A stretch of 64,000 nucleotides of DNA from Bacteroidales bacterium (GCA_003446015.1 DMBU01000052.1:17433-81432), one strand, 5' to 3'; numbered from the stretch's first letter, positions 9,493-17,598 are shown. The notes: generated by a model not told the origin, from the letters alone. A program made the numbers and translations.

Positions 9493-11319
9493 ATGAAATA
9501 TATAAATATAATCAGCCTAATCATCATAACACTCATTGTTAGCTCTTGTAGTAATAATGAGCTAGAAAAGGATAATGATGCTGTATATAAGTCGATCAAA
9601 AAAATATATACGCTAAATAACGATGGATCTATAGACTATCAATATCAGCATGAATTGAAATATATTACTCATTTATCTTTTAACAGACTCTTTGGTGAGT
9701 CATTTATTGTATACAATCCAGAACAACAAGAACTAAAAATTAATAAAGCAGAAACGAAGATGGTTGATGGTAAAATTGTTCCATCACCGGAAAATGCTTT
9801 TAACGAAGTGTTGCCGCATTTTGCAGATGGAGCACCGGCATATAATCATTTTAGAGAAATGGTTGTTACACACACAGGTTTAGAAACCGGATGTACTGTA
9901 AATTTTGATTATGAGTTAAAGTCAAAATCCGGCTATATGCCATACTTTTCTGAAAATATTATTCTGCAAGAAATTGTTCCTGTGGAGAATCTGGAGATTA
10001 TTGTAAATGTTCCCGAAAATGCTGAATTAAACTTTAAACTTGTAAATATTGAAACCGAAGCTGTTGTTACAAAAAAAGAAGGATTCACGCAATACAAATG
10101 GAAATTCAAGAATCTGGGAAGTGAGAAATTTGAAGCAAATCAAGCACATGACCAATCCTTTTTACCAAGATTAATAGTTAGTTCGGTATCGTTGAATGAT
10201 GCTCTCTCAAATGTTTATTCAGCAGATGACTTAACACTTACCGACGATATTAAAAATCAGCTTAGAGAAAGAATTTTTGGAATTAAAAAGGGAATAAACA
10301 TTATTGGAGAATTGCAAAGACTTGTTGGAAAAGAATTAAACAATATGGATATTCCGCTTGAATATTCTTCTTACTCAATAAGACCCTTGAATGAGGTTTG
10401 GAGCTCGAACAGCGGAACCAATGTTGAGAAGATATTTCTTTTGAACGAATTTATAAAATATCTGGGTTTTGAAAGCAAGATAATTATGGCTATCCCTCCA
10501 TCCTTTTATGACAAGAATGTTGGATGTTTAAAGGATCTTGGGCATTTTTATATTCAGCTTAATGTTGATGGAGAAGATTTAATCATCTCAACAAATCCTG
10601 ATCAGTCCAACAATTTAGCTTTCGAACTTAAAAAAGCTGGCATTTTGGATTTGGAAGGTAATTCAGTTAATCTTCCTGATTTTGTGTACGATCTTGAGTC
10701 ATATATTTCAACTAGTGGGAATTTACAGATTGATGAGTCGGGTAATCTGACAGGTAAAGTAACCCTAAAAGTTCAGGGGGTTAAAAATCCATACTTAAAT
10801 TATCTAAAAGATATGGAGAATGCAAAAGAAATAGCAAGCTCCATGTTTTCTGCAAAAGCAATTACTGATTTTAAGGTAATTCAGTTTGATAATTTAAAAA
10901 GCGAACTTGAGGCCCAAATTGAAAAAAAAGAAATATGGAAAAATCAGGGTGATTATTATTTTGTAACTGTTCCTTCTTCAGATTATGGAATAAAAGGTGA
11001 ACATATCCGGACCTTATTAAATGAAAGACAGACTCCATTTAAATTATCATCTCCAATAAATGAATCCTATGGTTTTGATATTTCAGTTCCAGAAGGTTTC
11101 AGTTTTATTACTCCGATTAAAGAAGAATTGAGCAATGAAATAGGCTCTGTGATTATAGAAACCAGTTTTGCAGATCATAGTATTCACATTGTAAAATCAC
11201 TAAAAATTAATAAAGAAGAAATAAGTTCTGCCGAATACAGCAGTTTTAAAAAGCTTTTAGATATTTGGAATAAGAAAACGTATAATGAGATAATTTTAAA
11301 GAAAAATGTAGTTGAGTAA
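9493..11319 (+). CDS. DUF3857 lipoprotein with degenerate transglutaminase domain
   Basis: A 608-residue paralog of the preceding gene. It begins with a lipoprotein signal (hydrophobic stretch then V-S-S-C-S), so it should be anchored in a membrane through Cys19. The DUF3857 region and transglutaminase-like fold can be followed, but the catalytic Cys is missing: where the neighbour has C-G-V-C-K-D-K-A, this protein has G-T-N-V-E-K-I-F. A His is kept in L-G-H-F-Y, and the D-P-T-W region reads N-P-D-Q. It is therefore probably non-enzymatic and may bind or scaffold its active partner. It ends at a strong terminator (11349-11391). Confidence 0.72.
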   Translation: MKYINIISLIIITLIVSSCSNNELEKDNDAVYKSIKKIYTLNNDGSIDYQYQHELKYITHLSFNRLFGESFIVYNPEQQELKINKAETKMVDGKIVPSPENAFNEVLPHFADGAPAYNHFREMVVTHTGLETGCTVNFDYELKSKSGYMPYFSENIILQEIVPVENLEIIVNVPENAELNFKLVNIETEAVVTKKEGFTQYKWKFKNLGSEKFEANQAHDQSFLPRLIVSSVSLNDALSNVYSADDLTLTDDIKNQLRERIFGIKKGINIIGELQRLVGKELNNMDIPLEYSSYSIRPLNEVWSSNSGTNVEKIFLLNEFIKYLGFESKIIMAIPPSFYDKNVGCLKDLGHFYIQLNVDGEDLIISTNPDQSNNLAFELKKAGILDLEGNSVNLPDFVYDLESYISTSGNLQIDESGNLTGKVTLKVQGVKNPYLNYLKDMENAKEIASSMFSAKAITDFKVIQFDNLKSELEAQIEKKEIWKNQGDYYFVTVPSSDYGIKGEHIRTLLNERQTPFKLSSPINESYGFDISVPEGFSFITPIKEELSNEIGSVIIETSFADHSIHIVKSLKINKEEISSAEYSSFKKLLDIWNKKTYNEIILKKNVVE

Positions 11320-11348
11320 TTATTTTAATAACTAGCTAAGAAAATAAT

Positions 11349-11391
11349 AAAGTTGTTCATGCTTCGATAAACTCAGCATGAACAACTTTTT
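11349..11391 (+). terminator. Rho-independent terminator after the DUF3857 gene pair
   Basis: A perfect 14-base stem (11349-11362 with 11376-11389, core AGTTGTTCATGC/GCATGAACAACT) with a 13-base loop is followed by a T-run. The loop contains one copy of the TTCGA-n4-ACTCAG word described in the next entry. Confidence 0.8.
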
Positions 11392-11428
11392 ATTAATTAT
11401 AGGTCACACTGAGCTTGTCGAAGTGTGT
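11361..11428. repeat. Inverted pair of a TTCGA/CTCAG intergenic repeat
   Basis: GCTTCGATAAACTCAG at 11361-11376 is repeated in inverse orientation at 11409-11424 (reverse complement ACTTCGACAAGCTCAG, a few mismatches). The second copy sits in its own small hairpin, CACACT...AGTGTG at 11406-11428. From memory, words of this kind (TTCGACAAGCTCAGTGTGACC) are scattered through many Bacteroidota genomes; I cannot confirm the copy number here. Confidence 0.5.
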
Positions 11429-11444
11429 TCCTTTTTAAAAATTC

Positions 11445-12434
11445 TTACTCTTTTTCATAGCTACTAAAGTACCTCATAAACTGAGCACGTTCATAAATCA
11501 TTGGTTTTTCAATCCTCTTTAAACTAAGTTTTCCAATAACCTCATCCAATGATGTGTATCCTTTTCCCACCATCCAACTTTCCATTTGCTGTAACATTAA
11601 ACCAATATGTTTAGCCGAATTTTTGTAAAGTGTTGAAGCAACTTGCACTGCTTTTGCCCCTACCATAAGGTTTTTTAATACATCGTATCCATCAACAATT
11701 CCGGTTGAGGCGGCTAAATCACAATTTACTTTATCAGAAAGTATCCCAATCCAGCGCAAGCACATAGCATTTTCTTCTGGCAAACTAAAAATTCGTGATG
11801 AAACAATTTCCTCTTTATCCAAATCAACATCGGGACTATAAAATCTGTTAAACAAAACCATTGCAGAAATATCTTCATGCGACATTTTTATGAAACTATC
11901 GGCCATTCCGGAAAAATACGAGCTTAGTTTAATTGCAATTGGGAGGCCTGTGTTTTTTCGCACAGCCCGGATAATATCAAAATAAATTTCTTCAATTTCC
12001 TGACCTGAAAATTTCTGATCACCAGGTAAAATAAACATATTCAATTCAAGAGCATCAGCTCCGGCAGACTCAATTCGCTCTGCAAAATCAACCCATTTCC
12101 CAACTGTAAAACTATTCAAACTTGCTATAACAGGAATTTTAACCTGCTGCTTAGACTGCTCAATAAGTTTTAAATAATTATCGAGATGATGTTTTCGTGT
12201 GTAGTAAGAAATATAATCATCAGCATCGCCATAATTATTATAAATATTTGATTCCGTTACATTATCTATTTCCATCAATATCTGTTCTTCGAACAATGAT
12301 TTCAAAACCACGGCTCCCACTCCATTTATTTCCAGATTTTTAACTTTATCTGCAGTATCAGTCAATCCTGAACTAGCCGCAATGATTGGATTTTTAAGTT
12401 TAAAACCCATGTAATTTGTTGAAAGATCTGCCAT
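11445..12434 (-). CDS. Dihydroorotate dehydrogenase-like flavoprotein
   Basis: The 329-residue TIM-barrel protein resembles class 1 dihydroorotate dehydrogenases: an N-terminal L-K-N-P-I-I-A-A-S-S-G-L (FMN phosphate side), an internal K-L-S-S and a late A-S-T-G-I-V-D-G-Y-D phosphate-binding region. The usual active-site loop with a catalytic Cys (N-L-S-C-P-N in class 1A) instead reads L-N-M-F-I-L-P, so it probably does not make orotate. Bacteroidota annotations commonly call this group dihydroorotate dehydrogenase-like; its substrate is not known to me. It is separated from the upstream diiron gene by a terminator (12508-12540), so it is likely its own unit. Confidence 0.75.
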   Translation of the reverse strand: MADLSTNYMGFKLKNPIIAASSGLTDTADKVKNLEINGVGAVVLKSLFEEQILMEIDNVTESNIYNNYGDADDYISYYTRKHHLDNYLKLIEQSKQQVKIPVIASLNSFTVGKWVDFAERIESAGADALELNMFILPGDQKFSGQEIEEIYFDIIRAVRKNTGLPIAIKLSSYFSGMADSFIKMSHEDISAMVLFNRFYSPDVDLDKEEIVSSRIFSLPEENAMCLRWIGILSDKVNCDLAASTGIVDGYDVLKNLMVGAKAVQVASTLYKNSAKHIGLMLQQMESWMVGKGYTSLDEVIGKLSLKRIEKPMIYERAQFMRYFSSYEKE

Positions 12435-12507
12435 AATTCGATTTGTTTAAATTTCTATTATTATCATGTAACAAATTATTTGAAATAAATGTTTTAAACA
12501 AAGCAAT

Positions 12508-12540
12508 AATAAAGCCCGACAAACGTCCGGCTTTATTTTT
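12508..12540 (-). terminator. Terminator downstream of the diiron protein gene
   Basis: A 9-base stem AATAAAGCC/GGCTTTATT (12508-12516 with 12529-12537), with an inner GAC/GTC pair, lies just past the stop of the 12555-13013 gene. A-rich and T-rich flanks on both sides would let it act in either direction. Confidence 0.65.
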
Positions 12541-12554
12541 GTAATTAAGTGAAT

Positions 12555-13013
12555 TTAATTATCCCTAAGAATATATTCGTCGTATTCGATTTCGAATCGA
12601 AGTTTGTGTTTTGCTTCTTCCTGAGCTAATCCCAAAAAGATCTCCTTTATATTTTGGTCAGTTATTTTTTGAGCCAGGTCGGTATAAAGTTTAAATGCTT
12701 TCTTTTCCTTTTTCATTGCAATGGTTAATAAATCTTGATAGGTCATGTCGGGTTTAGTCTGAATATCGACAGTATAATCTGCCATTTTCATATCTAATAC
12801 TGATTCTGCGGTCAATCCGGTTTTTTCAGTATCAACTACGATTTTGCTTAATTTAGTTTTATGTCCAAGTTCTTCGGCTGCAAATTGTTCCAGAATTACT
12901 TTCAATTCATTAAACTTTACTAATCCGGCTAATTCAATATAGAAATCATGTGCTTCTTGCTCCGATTGGATTGCGAAATTTATAATCTCCTGAGGTGAAT
13001 TAAAATTTTCCAT
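12555..13013 (-). CDS. Rubrerythrin-like diiron protein (erythrin type, no rubredoxin domain)
   Basis: A 152-residue four-helix protein with the ferritin-like diiron pattern: Glu in S-E-Q-E-A-H, E-x-x-H in A-E-E-L-G-H, a second Glu in K-K-E-K-K-A and a second E-x-x-H in Q-E-E-A-K-H. These are the expected metal ligands for two irons. There is no C-terminal rubredoxin CxxC pair, so it is shorter than classical rubrerythrin (about 190 residues). Rubrerythrins reduce peroxide in anaerobes. It lies 190 bases downstream of the Mrp-Ehr operon on the same strand, separated by the inverted repeat at 13077-13156; cotranscription is possible but unproven. Confidence 0.8.
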   Translation of the reverse strand: MENFNSPQEIINFAIQSEQEAHDFYIELAGLVKFNELKVILEQFAAEELGHKTKLSKIVVDTEKTGLTAESVLDMKMADYTVDIQTKPDMTYQDLLTIAMKKEKKAFKLYTDLAQKITDQNIKEIFLGLAQEEAKHKLRFEIEYDEYILRDN

Positions 13014-13076
13014 GATGTATGATATTAATATCTCTTTACTTTTTTATAATCTTTCACTTATCATTAATAAGATTTT

Positions 13077-13156
13077 TGGAATATTGGAATACTGGATTAA
13101 TGTAAAGTTAATAAGTGAAAAACCATTATTCCAATAATCCAATATTCCATTTCCAA
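13077..13156. repeat. Long inverted repeat, TTGGAATATTGGAAT type
   Basis: The left arm (13077-13100: tandem TTGGAATA/TTGGAATAC units) is mirrored by a right arm (13125-13156: ATTCCAATAATCCAATATTCC type) around a short spacer, so the transcript would fold into a long imperfect hairpin. It sits in the gap after the last gene of the 13201-24056 operon. It may act as a terminator or be a dispersed Bacteroidota repeat. Confidence 0.55.
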
Positions 13157-13200
13157 ATTATATATTTGCTTAAATTATCCTAATTTATTTACAATACAAA

Positions 13201-14976
13201 CTATACCAGCAACATTCGCTCGATTGCATCAGCAGCTCTGTGTCCATCGGCAATTGCACTTATTGCATCAGCAGTTTTATTAACTGCATCGCCACCTGCA
13301 TATACTTTATCAAGTGTTGTTTTATTATTATTGTCAACAAGCATTCGTCCCCTGTTTGTTTCGATTTTATCCAAATATTCCTGTGGTAAAAATCCATAAT
13401 CAGCTTCTTGTCCAATTGCACCAATTAAAGTGTCAATTTCAAGAACTTGCTCGCTTCCTTCAATTGGGACAGGTTTTGGTCTTCCTCCTTTTTCGTCAGG
13501 AACCATTTCTGCCATTAAATACTGAATTGATTTCACTTTACCACCTTCACCAATAATTTCAACAGGAATTGTTTGCGGAATTATTTGTACTCCTTCTTCG
13601 TAAGCTCCATGAATTTCTTCAGAATCAGCAGGCATGTCTTCAACACGTCTTCTATAAAGCATATAAACTTCAGCTCCTAGTCGGCGTGCAACACGGGCTG
13701 CATCCATGGCAACATTTCCGCCTCCAACAATGGCCACTTTTTTTCCAATATCAACTTTCTTTCCCTTATTAATATCATCCAGAAAACTAATTGCTTGTAA
13801 TGCTCCCTTTTGTTCTTCTCCTTTAATATTGATTTTGTATGGTTTTTCAAATCCAATACCTACAAAAACAGCATCATGTTTTTTATAAATTTCATCAAAA
13901 CTAATATCTTCTCCCACTCGAGTTTCATAAACGAACTTAACTCCTATTTCTTCTAAAAATCCTATTTCGGATTCAAGCATATTCATTGGTAATCGGTATT
14001 TTGGAATTCCATACATGGTCATTCCTCCACCTTTCGATTTTGCTTCATAAATGGTAACTTCAAATCCACGAATTCTTAAATAATATGCAGCCGATAATCC
14101 TGAAGGACCGGCACCAATAATTCCAACTTTCTTACCATTTTCTTCTATTGAAGTTATCCCTAATATTCGTTTATATTCTTCGAACGGAACCTGATCGGCA
14201 ATATATCGTTTTAACCAACGAATTGCCAGAGGATCGCCTGAATGGCCAACAGCACATACTTCTTCGCAACGATGTGTACAAACACGACCACAGATTTCCG
14301 GTAATGGATTGGTTTCATATAATAAACGTAATCCTTCTTCCATATCTCCTTCGCGGACCGCCCTGATATAACCCGGGATATCCATGTGTGCAGGACAAGT
14401 AGCAACACACAATCCACATTCTGTGCAACGATCAGCTTCTTTTTCTGCCTGAGCTCTTGAATAACCCCGAACAATTTCAAGAAATGTACCTTCACGTTCG
14501 GAAGGTTCCATTTCTTCCATATCCATTCGCTCGGTTGGGATTAAAGTATAATCGGGTTTTTTCCAACCCAAATCGTTGTTATCCCATTCCTTTTTATCAA
14601 CACCCGGAATATATCTAAAATCTTCGGGATCGTTACTAACCCAGGTATATTCATTCGACATAGTTAACGAACCGGTTGTACAAACATCAACACAAAGTGC
14701 GCACCAGCAGCAACGTCCATAATCAACCAATGGACGTAATCCGCTATCACCATTTTTTGTATCAACATTGGCCACAGCAACTAAATCAATTGCTTCGTTT
14801 TCGCAAATGGTTTCGCATGTTCCACATCCGATACATTTTTCGATATCGTTTTTATGAAAGCCTCTATATCGTGGTGCCCCCGGACGCTCAGTTAAAGGAT
14901 CTTTTATAGTAACCGGTTCTTTTAATAAATTGCGCCAGGCGCTAAATGGGGATAATATATCTTTAAGGTTCATCAT
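13201..14976 (-). CDS. NuoI-like ferredoxin fused to GltD/NfnB-like NADPH-flavin oxidoreductase; electron-input subunit of the Mrp-Ehr complex
   Basis: The 591-residue protein has two parts. Residues 40-110 form a NuoI/MbhN-type domain with two [4Fe-4S] motifs (Cys48/51/54/58 and Cys89/92/95/99). Residues 180-591 match the small subunit of glutamate synthase and NfnB: an N-terminal Fe-S region (Cys184/187/190/194 and Cys229/233/237/241), an FAD-binding G-A-G-P-S-G at 288-293, an NAD(P)-binding G-G-G-N-V-A at 418-423 followed by Y-R-R-R (441-444), which in this family binds the 2'-phosphate of NADPH, and an FAD-closing A-G-G-D (560-563). No glutamate synthase large subunit is nearby. As the last gene of the operon, it takes the place of MbxN and should pass electrons between NADP(H), or another flavin-linked donor, and the membrane arm. 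The physiological direction is not decided by sequence. Confidence 0.85.
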   Translation of the reverse strand: MMNLKDILSPFSAWRNLLKEPVTIKDPLTERPGAPRYRGFHKNDIEKCIGCGTCETICENEAIDLVAVANVDTKNGDSGLRPLVDYGRCCWCALCVDVCTTGSLTMSNEYTWVSNDPEDFRYIPGVDKKEWDNNDLGWKKPDYTLIPTERMDMEEMEPSEREGTFLEIVRGYSRAQAEKEADRCTECGLCVATCPAHMDIPGYIRAVREGDMEEGLRLLYETNPLPEICGRVCTHRCEEVCAVGHSGDPLAIRWLKRYIADQVPFEEYKRILGITSIEENGKKVGIIGAGPSGLSAAYYLRIRGFEVTIYEAKSKGGGMTMYGIPKYRLPMNMLESEIGFLEEIGVKFVYETRVGEDISFDEIYKKHDAVFVGIGFEKPYKINIKGEEQKGALQAISFLDDINKGKKVDIGKKVAIVGGGNVAMDAARVARRLGAEVYMLYRRRVEDMPADSEEIHGAYEEGVQIIPQTIPVEIIGEGGKVKSIQYLMAEMVPDEKGGRPKPVPIEGSEQVLEIDTLIGAIGQEADYGFLPQEYLDKIETNRGRMLVDNNNKTTLDKVYAGGDAVNKTADAISAIADGHRAADAIERMLLV

Positions 14977-15022
14977 TTACTTGTATTTTATCAAATAATT
15001 CTTTTCTTTTTCTTCTTTATAC

Positions 15023-15053
15023 AAGCTTTTAGCTGCTGGCTATTAGCTTTTGG
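15023..15053. repeat. Dispersed TAGCTNTTAGC-type repeat between operon genes
   Basis: AAGCTTTTAGCTGCTGGCTATTAGCTTTTGG lies in the 93-base gap between the NuoD-like and NuoI-GltD genes. The words TTTAGCTG, GGCTATTAGC and AGCTTTTGG recur in the intergenic copies at 6036-6081 and 26691-26751. Confidence 0.5.
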
Positions 15054-15069
15054 AAAATATAATCAACAT

Positions 15070-16257
15070 CTATCTTTCAATTTCGGGTGGACAGGTTTGC
15101 AATGAGACCATGGTTGCTGCTATATCAGAAATATTTGAATTAACAAGCATTTTTTCAAGCAATGATACTGCATGCGTATAACTTGGTCCGCGTAAATTTA
15201 TTCTTCTGGGATATTTACTACCATCCGAAACAATATAAAAACCATACTCGCCACGAGATGATTCTGAGCGCACATATACTTCTCCTTTTGGCACTTGCCA
15301 ATGCAACACATTTGGAGTTGGTGCTTTGAACTCTCCTTTTTTAGGCATTTTTGCCATAATTTGTCTCAATAAATCTACTGTTGTGATTATATCATTCCAA
15401 CGAATCCAGGTTCTTGCATATATATCCGAATCTGTTGAAATAGCCGGATCAAAATCCAATTGATCATAAGCCAAATATGGATAATCCAAACGAACATCTT
15501 TTTTCACCCCTGCACCACGAGCAACAAATCCAACAATTCCATATTTATCGATCCATTCAACCGGAATATGAGCTATTCCTACAGTACGTTTTTTAAATAC
15601 AGCATTGTCGAGCATTAATCGTTTAATACTAAGCACAAACTCATCAACCAATATGAGGTTTTCTTCCAATCTTTCCTTAAACCCATCGGGTAATAATCCA
15701 CGAACACCGCCAGGTATCATATACATGTGATAAATTCGACCGCCAGTTAGTTCCTCGAAACGATCCAAAATTAAATCACGCAAATAAACTCCCCACTGCA
15801 CACCTAATCCCAATCCCACAGTACCTCCTTGTGCAGGAACGATTCTAAGTAAAGCTTGTAATCTGGACATTTCTAAAACCAGGGTTCGTAACCATTTAGC
15901 CATTTCAGGAATTTCAATACCGGCAAGTTCTTCAATTCCCGCAGAAAGGTTGTATTCATTTGAATCTGATTCAGGCACACACATTCGAACAACAGTAGGG
16001 AAACACTGAATCCATGTTCTACGTTCGTACAATTTTTCGAATCCACGATGAAGGTAACCAACGTGTGTTTTGGACTCAAGAACCTCATCACCGCTAATTG
16101 TCAATTCCAACGACATATTTCCGGTTACTCCCGGATGATTTGGGCCGTGCCAAATTTTCACCAACTTATGTGAATCAAAATCAAATTTTCCATCTGGCCC
16201 TGCCGTTGGAAATGCACTTCTATCTGGTGTCCAATGAAACATATTCTTTTTACTCAT
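15070..16257 (-). CDS. NuoD/hydrogenase large-subunit-like protein (MbxL/EhrL type) with CxxE in place of both NiFe CxxC motifs
   Basis: This 395-residue protein is the complex-I 49-kDa or [NiFe]-hydrogenase large-subunit homolog. Conserved landmarks are G-P-N-H-P-G (38-43), G-Y-L-H-R-G-F-E-K-L (67-76) and the C-terminal R-G-E-Y-G-F-Y. In energy-converting hydrogenases the NiFe site is held by two CxxC motifs. Here the first reads R-M-C93-V-P-E96 and the second, at the extreme C-terminus, reads T-C389-P-P-E392-I-E-R. In both, the first Cys is kept and the second is Glu. A NiFe site is therefore very unlikely, and the protein belongs with the Ehr/Mbx group. Its start overlaps the end of the NuoC-like gene by 8 bases, indicating translational coupling. 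The true electron acceptor is unknown. Confidence 0.85.
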   Translation of the reverse strand: MSKKNMFHWTPDRSAFPTAGPDGKFDFDSHKLVKIWHGPNHPGVTGNMSLELTISGDEVLESKTHVGYLHRGFEKLYERRTWIQCFPTVVRMCVPESDSNEYNLSAGIEELAGIEIPEMAKWLRTLVLEMSRLQALLRIVPAQGGTVGLGLGVQWGVYLRDLILDRFEELTGGRIYHMYMIPGGVRGLLPDGFKERLEENLILVDEFVLSIKRLMLDNAVFKKRTVGIAHIPVEWIDKYGIVGFVARGAGVKKDVRLDYPYLAYDQLDFDPAISTDSDIYARTWIRWNDIITTVDLLRQIMAKMPKKGEFKAPTPNVLHWQVPKGEVYVRSESSRGEYGFYIVSDGSKYPRRINLRGPSYTHAVSLLEKMLVNSNISDIAATMVSLQTCPPEIER

Positions 16258-16777
16258 TTGGATATAGCTTTTTTTTCATGTGCTCAGCCGGATCGTTTGT
16301 GCTTCGTCCCGGACGAGGGAAATAAGTTTCTTCTGAATATTTTTTAGTATCAAAATCGCGACGCATAGGAGGAATATTATCCCAACCTTCCAATAAAAAA
16401 GGTTCATCCACTCTTGGGCTACCTGGAAAATCGATCCCAAACATTTCTTTTAACTCGCGCTGAAAGGTTGCAACATGTTCCCACAAATGATGTGCAGAAT
16501 CCATGGTAGCATTTTCTCTTTCGATAAATGTCCTTACTCCAATATCCAATTTTTTTGATGGATGATTTAACATGTAGGTTAGCTGAAACTGACCTTTCTC
16601 AATCCAGTCAACAGCAGTAAGCAAAATGAAGTTTGTGAATTTCTCAATATCTTTTAAGTAAGTAACCAGCTGAATGGTATCCTTTTTCTCAACAGAAATA
16701 AAGTATTGATTTTCTCTCTGCTCAGTTACTTCAGATATTTTGAATTTTTCCTGAATATTATTTATTATTTCTTTCAT
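16250..16777 (-). CDS. NuoC-like (30-kDa) subunit of the Mrp-Ehr complex
   Basis: The 175-residue protein has the NuoC/HycE-N core: W-E-H-V-A-T-F-Q-R-E-L-K-E-M-F-G-I-D-F-P-G-S-P, then R-R-D-F near the C-terminus. In complex I and membrane hydrogenases this subunit holds the peripheral arm together next to NuoB and NuoD and carries no cofactor. It is a separate protein, as in Mbh/Mbx, not fused to NuoD. Its end overlaps the NuoD-like start by 8 bases. The 104-base gap to the NuoB-like gene holds an imperfect inverted repeat (16810-16867). Confidence 0.85.
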   Translation of the reverse strand: MKEIINNIQEKFKISEVTEQRENQYFISVEKKDTIQLVTYLKDIEKFTNFILLTAVDWIEKGQFQLTYMLNHPSKKLDIGVRTFIERENATMDSAHHLWEHVATFQRELKEMFGIDFPGSPRVDEPFLLEGWDNIPPMRRDFDTKKYSEETYFPRPGRSTNDPAEHMKKKLYPNE

Positions 16778-16809
16778 TTTTTGACATTTATCTTTCTTAA
16801 TGATTCATT

Positions 16810-16867
16810 GCGACTCTGCGTCTTAGCGGTTTTTTATTTCCACCGCAAAGACGCCAAGACGCTAAGT
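16810..16867. repeat. Imperfect inverted repeat of the GCAAAGACGC-AAGACGC type
   Basis: GCGACTCTGCGTCTTAGCGG is followed, after a T-rich spacer, by ACCGCAAAGACGCCAAGACG, forming an imperfect hairpin. From memory this word family (CACCGCAAAGACGCTAAGACGC) is a common dispersed repeat in Bacteroidota. It lies inside the operon, between the NuoB-like and NuoC-like genes. Confidence 0.55.
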
Positions 16868-16881
16868 CTATAAACAATCTA

Positions 16882-17583
16882 TTACCAATTGTAATCAGGC
16901 ATATTCCAGTCTTTTATAATCTTCTTTTGATTTGCTTTATACCAATCAAAATTTTCAGCATATTGATTAGCACCTTCGCCTTTCCCTTCTCTGATTCGTT
17001 TTTTCAACTCCATAAATCCGGCAAGTAATGCTTCTGGACGAGGCATACAACCTGCAACATAAACATCAACAGGCATATAATGATCTAATCGGTTTATGGT
17101 GTTATAGCTATCCCAATACATTCCACCGTTAATAGTACAACTACCCAGTGCCATCACAAACTTTGGACTTTGCATTTGCTCGTAACTTCTGATAGCTCTT
17201 TTTAAGGTTTTTACACTTAAATAACCCGAAATAATCATCAAATTGGATTGTCTTGGAGTAGGCCTTTGCTGAACGCCAAAACGATAGGCATCAAATCGGG
17301 GAGTCATTAACGGATATATTTCAATACTACCACAACCTGTTCCAAATCCTAAAACCCAAATAGATTGCGAGCGTGCCCAGTTTAGAAATTTCTCAACTAC
17401 TTTAATGGTATTTGGAGCATGAGGTTGAGGTTTTGCATCACAAAAATAATCGTTTAAAGGATCAACAATAAATGTATTTCCATCAGGAGCAGTAACTTCT
17501 CTTTTATAATTTTCAGGTTTCAGAAATTTATTTTCTTCTGAGTTATCTGGTTGTATTATCTTATAATTTTTCTCTTCAGCCAT
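16882..17583 (-). CDS. NuoB/hydrogenase small-subunit-like protein of the Mrp-Ehr complex
   Basis: The 233-residue protein matches NuoB/MbhJ: F-G-T-G-C-G-S-I-E (79-88), P-R-Q-S-N-L-M-I-I-S-G, M-A-L-G-S-C149 and V-A-G-C179-M-P-R-P-E-A. These residues normally hold the N2-type [4Fe-4S] cluster nearest the active site. NuoB has tandem Cys-Cys and hydrogenases have CxxC at the first site; here only Cys84 is present and the next position is Gly85. The only other Cys is Cys48 in an N-terminal extension, so the cluster may have three Cys ligands plus another residue, or recruit Cys48. A 16-base gap separates it from the NuoH-like gene upstream. Confidence 0.85.
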   Translation of the reverse strand: MAEEKNYKIIQPDNSEENKFLKPENYKREVTAPDGNTFIVDPLNDYFCDAKPQPHAPNTIKVVEKFLNWARSQSIWVLGFGTGCGSIEIYPLMTPRFDAYRFGVQQRPTPRQSNLMIISGYLSVKTLKRAIRSYEQMQSPKFVMALGSCTINGGMYWDSYNTINRLDHYMPVDVYVAGCMPRPEALLAGFMELKKRIREGKGEGANQYAENFDWYKANQKKIIKDWNMPDYNW

Positions 17584-17598
17584 AACAAATACTTTAAA

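Noticed and set aside
13201..14976. Glutamate synthase small subunit (gltD) as such
   Set aside because: The GltD-like part is fused to a NuoI-like domain, there is no gltB, and the gene is the last of an ion-pump operon.
15070..16257. An active [NiFe] hydrogenase large subunit
   Set aside because: Both CxxC motifs are CxxE and no maturation genes are present in the window.
11361..16867. CRISPR array
   Set aside because: The repeats are single inverted pairs with no regular spacers and no cas genes nearby.
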